Shown here one piece after another: positions 60,530 through 64,000 of a stretch of 64,000 nt of DNA. Each line of letters opens with the position of its first letter. Within the stretch, counting starts at the first letter, position 1. Source of the DNA: Luteibacter aegosomaticola. Lineage in GTDB: Bacteria > Pseudomonadota > Gammaproteobacteria > Xanthomonadales > Rhodanobacteraceae. Made by a program: the position numbers and the translations under genes. Below the pieces are notes generated by a model, which did no database searches, was not told where the DNA came from, and saw nothing but the letters and a program-made list of their open reading frames with translations. The stretch lies in NCBI RefSeq assembly GCF_023078475.1, contig NZ_CP095741.1, positions 992,001-1,056,000 on the forward strand. Reading direction: 5' to 3'.

Positions 60530-61510
60530 ATGAAACTCGCTTCGCTGAAGGAAGGTGGTCGCGACGGTACGCTCGTCGTGGTCAGCCGCGACCTGACGAA
60601 GGCCGTCAAGGCCACCGGTATCGCCAGCACCATGCAGGCGGCGCTGGATGACTGGCACGTCGCCGCACCGCGCTTGAATGCGCTGGCCGAGGACCTGGAA
60701 GCCGGCAAGGCCGAGGGCGCCTTCGCGCTCGACATCGGCAAGCTCGCCGCTCCGTTGCCGCGTGCCTTCGAATTCGTCGACGGCAGCGCCTACCTGCCGC
60801 ACGTGGAGCGCGTGCGCCGCGCCCGCGGTGCGGAAGTGCCGGCCTCGTTCTACACCGACCCGCTCATGTACCAGGCCACCAGCGCCGGCTTTCTCGCGCC
60901 GCGCGATCCGGTCGTGGTGCCGAGCGAGGAATACGGTATCGACCTGGAAGCCGAAGTGGTCGTCATCACCGATGACGTGCCGATGGCTGCTGATGCGGCC
61001 ACCGCGTCGAACCACATCCAGCTGGTCGGCCTGATCAACGACGTCTCGCTTCGCGGGCTGATTCCGAACGAGCTGGCCAAGGGCTTTGGCTTCCTGCAGT
61101 CCAAGCCGCGCTCAGCGCTCTCGCCGGTGTTCGTGACCCCGGATGAGCTTGGCGACGTGTGGCAGGACGACAAACTGCACCTGCCCATGCGCACGTGGAT
61201 CAACGGCCAGTGGTTCGGCGAAGCCGAATGCGGCGTCGATATGCAGTTCAACTTCGCCCAGCTCGTGGCCCACGCGGCGAAGACGCGCCCGCTCACCGCA
61301 GGAACCATCGTCGGCTCGGGCACCATCGCCAACGAAGATACCGGCAAGGGTGCGTCGTGCCTGGCCGAGCAGCGCACGGTGGAAACCCTGCGCGATGGTA
61401 AGCCGACTACGCCGTTCCTGAAGTTCGGTGACACGATCCGCATTGACGTTACCGACAAGGAAGGGCGCTCGATCTTTGGGTCGATCGAGCAGGCGATCCA
61501 GAAGGCTTGA
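60530..61510 (+). CDS. fahA: Fumarylacetoacetate hydrolase
   Basis: A 326-residue hydrolase of the FAH superfamily: metal ligands in YGIDLEAEVVVITDDV (Asp/Glu) and LINDVSLRGLIPNELAKGFG, and TAGTIVGSGTIANEDTGKGA near the C-terminus. It cleaves fumarylacetoacetate to fumarate and acetoacetate. It starts 16 bases after hmgA. No maleylacetoacetate isomerase (maiA) follows, so that step must be coded elsewhere or bypassed. Confidence 0.9.
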   Translation: MKLASLKEGGRDGTLVVVSRDLTKAVKATGIASTMQAALDDWHVAAPRLNALAEDLEAGKAEGAFALDIGKLAAPLPRAFEFVDGSAYLPHVERVRRARGAEVPASFYTDPLMYQATSAGFLAPRDPVVVPSEEYGIDLEAEVVVITDDVPMAADAATASNHIQLVGLINDVSLRGLIPNELAKGFGFLQSKPRSALSPVFVTPDELGDVWQDDKLHLPMRTWINGQWFGEAECGVDMQFNFAQLVAHAAKTRPLTAGTIVGSGTIANEDTGKGASCLAEQRTVETLRDGKPTTPFLKFGDTIRIDVTDKEGRSIFGSIEQAIQKA

Positions 61511-61525
61511 GTTCGTCGTAACGTC

Positions 61526-61593
61526 CATCGCGCGCAAGCGTGCTCCTACACGTGACCTGCGTTGCTCTTGTAGGAGTGTGCTTGCACGCGACG
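61526..61593. repeat. REP-type repeats, family A, diverged pair
   Basis: CATCGCGCGCAAGCGTGCTC then CTACA, and 20 bases on TGTAGGAGTGTGCTTGCACG. Both cores have compensating changes (GCGC to GTGT and GCAC) that keep the palindromes, a sign of selection on hairpin structure. Confidence 0.8.
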
Positions 61594-61627
61594 AGCGGTG
61601 GGATGAGCTGGAAAATCAGGCAATAAA

Positions 61628-61658
61628 AAAAGGGCCCGCTTCGCAGCGGGCCCTTTTT
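61628..61658. terminator. Bidirectional intrinsic terminator between fahA and gap
   Basis: AAAAGGGCCCGC, loop TTCGCA, GCGGGCCCTTTTT. The A/T tails on both sides suit termination of both the tyrosine-degradation genes and the convergent gap gene. Confidence 0.9.
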
Positions 61659-61677
61659 CTTTATCGCGTTGTAGGTT

Positions 61678-61702
61678 GATCGCGTGCAAGCACGCTCCTA
61701 CA
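61678..61702. repeat. REP-type repeat, family A, single diverged copy
   Basis: GATCGCGTGCAAGCACGCTC then CTACA, a right arm with paired changes that keep the palindrome (GCGTGC...GCACGC), just past the terminator and before the gap stop. Confidence 0.8.
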
Positions 61703-61711
61703 AGGGTGCGA

Positions 61712-62728
61712 TTACTTCGCAGCCATCAGGGCCTTGGCCATGTCGAGCATGCGGTTCGAGAAGCCCCACTCGTTGTCGTACCACGAGAGGACCTTCACCA
61801 GCGTGCCGCCCATGACGCGGGTCTGCGTCGCGTCGTAGATCGACGAGTGCGAGTTGTGGTTGAAGTCGATCGACACCAGCGGCTTGGTGTTCACGCCCAG
61901 GATGCCCTTCAGCTTGCCGTTGGCGGCTTCGTTGATGGCGGCGTCGATCTCTTCCTTGGTGGTTTCACGGGCGGCCGTGAAGGTCAGGTCGACCACCGAG
62001 ACATTGATCGTCGGCACGCGCATGGCGAAACCATCGAGCTTGCCGTTGAGCTCCGGCAGCACCAGGCCCACCGCGGCGGCGGCGCCGGTCTTGGTCGGGA
62101 TCTGGCTGTGCGTGGCGCTACGGGCGCGGCGCAGGTCGGAGTGGTAGACGTCCGTCAGCACCTGGTCGTTGGTGTAGGCATGGATCGTGGTCATCAGACC
62201 ATGGACGATGCCGACCTTCTCGTGGAGCACCTTGGCCAGCGGGGCCAGGCAGTTGGTGGTGCACGAGGCGTTGGAGATGACCTGCAGGCCCGAGTGCAGC
62301 TTGTCGTCGTTGACGCCGATGACGAACGTGCCATCCACGTCCTTGTCGCCCGGGGCCGAGATGATCACCTTCTTGGCGCCGCCGGCGATATGCGCGCTGG
62401 CCTTGGCCTTGGAGGTGAAGAAGCCGGTGCACTCCAGGACCACGTCGACGCCATGCTCGCCCCAGGGCAGCTTGGCCGGGTCGCGCTCGGCGAACACCTT
62501 GATGCGGTCGCCGTTGACGATCAGGTCGCCGCCGTCCACCGACACTTCGCCCGGGAACCGGCCGTGGGCCGTGTCGTACTGGGTCAGGTGCGCGTTGGTC
62601 TCGGCATCGCCGAGATCGTTGATCGCGACGATCTGGATATCCTGGCCATTCTTCTTCGACTCATACAGCGATCGCAGGACATTGCGACCGATACGACCGT
62701 AACCGTTGATGGCGACCTTGATGGTCAT
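61712..62728 (-). CDS. gap: Glyceraldehyde-3-phosphate dehydrogenase
   Basis: A 338-residue NAD-dependent glycolytic enzyme: [40 protein letters not shown] with the catalytic Cys, [29 protein letters not shown] and [16 protein letters not shown]. The start at 62728 follows CCGGAGGCTGCAC. It is divergent from the S1/P1 nuclease gene. Confidence 0.97.
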   Translation of the reverse strand: MTIKVAINGYGRIGRNVLRSLYESKKNGQDIQIVAINDLGDAETNAHLTQYDTAHGRFPGEVSVDGGDLIVNGDRIKVFAERDPAKLPWGEHGVDVVLECTGFFTSKAKASAHIAGGAKKVIISAPGDKDVDGTFVIGVNDDKLHSGLQVISNASCTTNCLAPLAKVLHEKVGIVHGLMTTIHAYTNDQVLTDVYHSDLRRARSATHSQIPTKTGAAAAVGLVLPELNGKLDGFAMRVPTINVSVVDLTFTAARETTKEEIDAAINEAANGKLKGILGVNTKPLVSIDFNHNSHSSIYDATQTRVMGGTLVKVLSWYDNEWGFSNRMLDMAKALMAAK

Positions 62729-62901
62729 GTGCAGCCTCCGGGTGGGAATTGCGGATGAGGTGAGGGCTAGGGGCCTAAACCTCCATGGTAACGGAAGGTC
62801 GCAGGGCCCTGCTTGCTGCAATGCCGCGATTTGTCATTCGTGCCTCAGCCCGGGTGTGGCACACTTGGCCGTTGGCCCGCCCCGGAAACGTTTACTGTCC
62901 C

Positions 62902-63726
62902 ATGAAGACGCCCCATAAGCGCCGCACCATCGCCACCCTCGTGGCCCTGTCCCTCACCGCCATGGCCGGTACGGCCGGTGCCTGGGGCGATATTGGCCAC
63001 CGTATCGTCGCTGACCTGGCCTGGCGCCAGCTCGACCCGTCGGCCAAGGCCGAGGTGGAGCGCCTGCTGAAGGCGGATGGGGACGATTCCCTCCCGGACA
63101 TCGCCAGCTGGCCGGACCGCCTGCGCGACAACCCGGAGACCCGGGATCTGGGCAAGGCCACCGGCCCGCTGCATTACGCCGACTTCCACGACCCCAAGTG
63201 CCACTACAACCCGCCGGTGGATTGCGCCGACGGCAAGTGCGTGATCGGCGGCCTGGAAAAGTACGTCGCCATCCTGGGAGACCGGCACAAGTCCAACGCC
63301 GAGCGTGCCGAAGCGCTGAAGTTCGTCGTCCACTTCGTGGGTGACGTGCACCAGCCGCTCCACGCCGGTAACCGCGACGACAAGGGTGGCAACGAATACC
63401 AGGTGCAGTTCGACGGCAAGGGCACCAACCTGCACAGCGTGTGGGATTCCAAGCTGCTTTACACCAGCAACCTCAAGTGGGACGCCTACGCCGACAAGCT
63501 GGCCGCCGAAGGCCCGGTGACCCTGCCCAAGCCCATCGCGCCGCTGGATAACCCGTACGCCCAGTGGGCGGAGGAATCCTGCCAGGTCGTCGCCCAGCCG
63601 GGCTTCTACCCCGATAACCACAAGGTCGACGACGCCTACGTCGCGAAGAACCTGCCGACCGCCGAGCTGCGCCTTCGCGAAGCCGGCAAGCGCCTGGCCG
63701 ACCTGCTGAACAAGACGCTGGACTGA
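62902..63726 (+). CDS. Exported S1/P1 nuclease
   Basis: A 274-residue zinc nuclease: signal peptide ending ATLVALSLTAMAGTAGA, mature start WGDIGHRIVADLAWRQLDPS (zinc-binding N-terminal Trp and His), DIASWPDRLRDNPETRD, VVHFVGDVHQPLHAGNRDDKGG and NLHSVWDSKLL. It degrades RNA and single-stranded DNA outside the cytoplasm, a nutrient-scavenging role. It lies between gap and pyk. Confidence 0.93.
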   Translation: MKTPHKRRTIATLVALSLTAMAGTAGAWGDIGHRIVADLAWRQLDPSAKAEVERLLKADGDDSLPDIASWPDRLRDNPETRDLGKATGPLHYADFHDPKCHYNPPVDCADGKCVIGGLEKYVAILGDRHKSNAERAEALKFVVHFVGDVHQPLHAGNRDDKGGNEYQVQFDGKGTNLHSVWDSKLLYTSNLKWDAYADKLAAEGPVTLPKPIAPLDNPYAQWAEESCQVVAQPGFYPDNHKVDDAYVAKNLPTAELRLREAGKRLADLLNKTLD

Positions 63727-63775
63727 TCCCCAGCGCTCGTCCCCCTTTCGAGAACACAGACCAAGGTAGAGAGAG

Positions 63776-64000
63776 ATGACCGAAATCCAGGTACGCCGCA
63801 CCAAGATCGTTGCCACCCTCGGCCCCGCCACCGACGCGCCGGGCATGCTCGAGAAGATCCTGGAGGAGGGCGTGGATATCGTTCGCCTGAACCTTTCCCA
63901 CGGTACGCCGGATGACCACCGTGCCCGCGCTAACGCCGTGCGCGCCGCCGCGCTGGCCGTCGGCCGCGAAGTTGGCATCCTCGCCGACCTGCAGGGCCCG
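63776..64000 (+). CDS. pyk: Pyruvate kinase (N-terminal part, runs off the window)
   Basis: 75 residues are visible: MTEIQVRRTKIVATLGPATD, then DIVRLNLSHGTPDDHRARAN and GILADLQGP, the diagnostic N-terminal motifs of pyruvate kinase (substrate-binding RLNLSHG and DLQGP). Converts phosphoenolpyruvate to pyruvate. The start follows GGTAGAGAG. The rest lies beyond 64000. Confidence 0.95.
   Translation, partial: MTEIQVRRTKIVATLGPATDAPGMLEKILEEGVDIVRLNLSHGTPDDHRARANAVRAAALAVGREVGILADLQGP

Noticed and set aside
61676..62758. Open frame antisense to gap
   Set aside because: Shadow frame; gap on the other strand is complete and typical.

Overview
The window looks like chromosome of a high-G+C gammaproteobacterium of the Xanthomonadales, most likely the Rhodanobacteraceae (Luteibacter/Dyella type). 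This is inferred from gene content: a TonB-dependent receptor with an N-terminal carboxypeptidase-regulatory domain, a GH97 glycosidase, an RpfC-like hybrid kinase, a tryptophan/tyrosine catabolic block, a C-terminally extended TrpS, and two families of palindromic REP-type repeats scattered between genes. No 16S rRNA or other species-level marker is present.

Layout. 1-9.4 kb: housekeeping and envelope genes (cysteine dioxygenase-like protein with an FAD/NAD(P)-binding partner, TonB-like protein, universal stress protein, hemolysin III family, DUF885 metallopeptidase-like protein, DUF456, DUF3298 lipoprotein, small kinase, ferredoxin-NADP reductase). 9.4-21 kb: a large TonB-dependent receptor whose mRNA leader carries a predicted intrinsic terminator, an RpfC-like hybrid kinase coupled to an alpha/beta hydrolase, an orphan seven-bladed-propeller sensor kinase, and a GH97 glycosidase. 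21-29.6 kb: assorted small genes (methyltransferase, ParB-like protein, VOC protein, DUF1801 protein with a histone-H1-like tail, serine hydrolase, PaiB-like protein, proline-iminopeptidase-like hydrolase) and the divergent argO/argP pair. 29.6-31.4 kb: a hipBA toxin-antitoxin module preceded by four palindromic operators spaced exactly 27 bp apart.

31.4-34.8 kb: a TlpA-like thioredoxin with a CxxS active site, then a run of very small genes joined by successive 4-base start/stop overlaps. 34.9-42.3 kb: dusA, a PepSY/response-regulator/histidine-kinase operon, an MtfA-type peptidase, birA-coaX and a SPOR-domain protein. 42.3-45.1 kb: tRNA-Thr(TGT), whose 3' end is repeated (16 bp) at 45.1 kb. 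Between the copies lie a decayed tyrosine integrase, a gene fragment of unknown origin and one intact HNH nuclease gene, so this is a small remnant island.

45.2-51 kb: alpha/beta hydrolase, a NYN-domain gene with a probable 3' frameshift, rhodanese, arginase, trpS and a DUF1456 gene. 51-61.5 kb: amino-acid catabolism (2-oxoacid dehydrogenase E1 alpha, E1 beta and E2; kynA; a peptide transporter; a MarR regulator divergent from hppD; hmgA; fumarylacetoacetase). Tyrosine breakdown from 4-hydroxyphenylpyruvate to fumarate and acetoacetate is present apart from maleylacetoacetate isomerase. 61.7-64 kb: gap, an S1/P1 nuclease and the start of pyk.

The best candidates for something undescribed are the chain of overlapping small genes at 32.9-34.3 kb, the hipBA operator array, the tRNA-Thr island with its HNH cargo, and the leader terminator of the TonB-dependent receptor.
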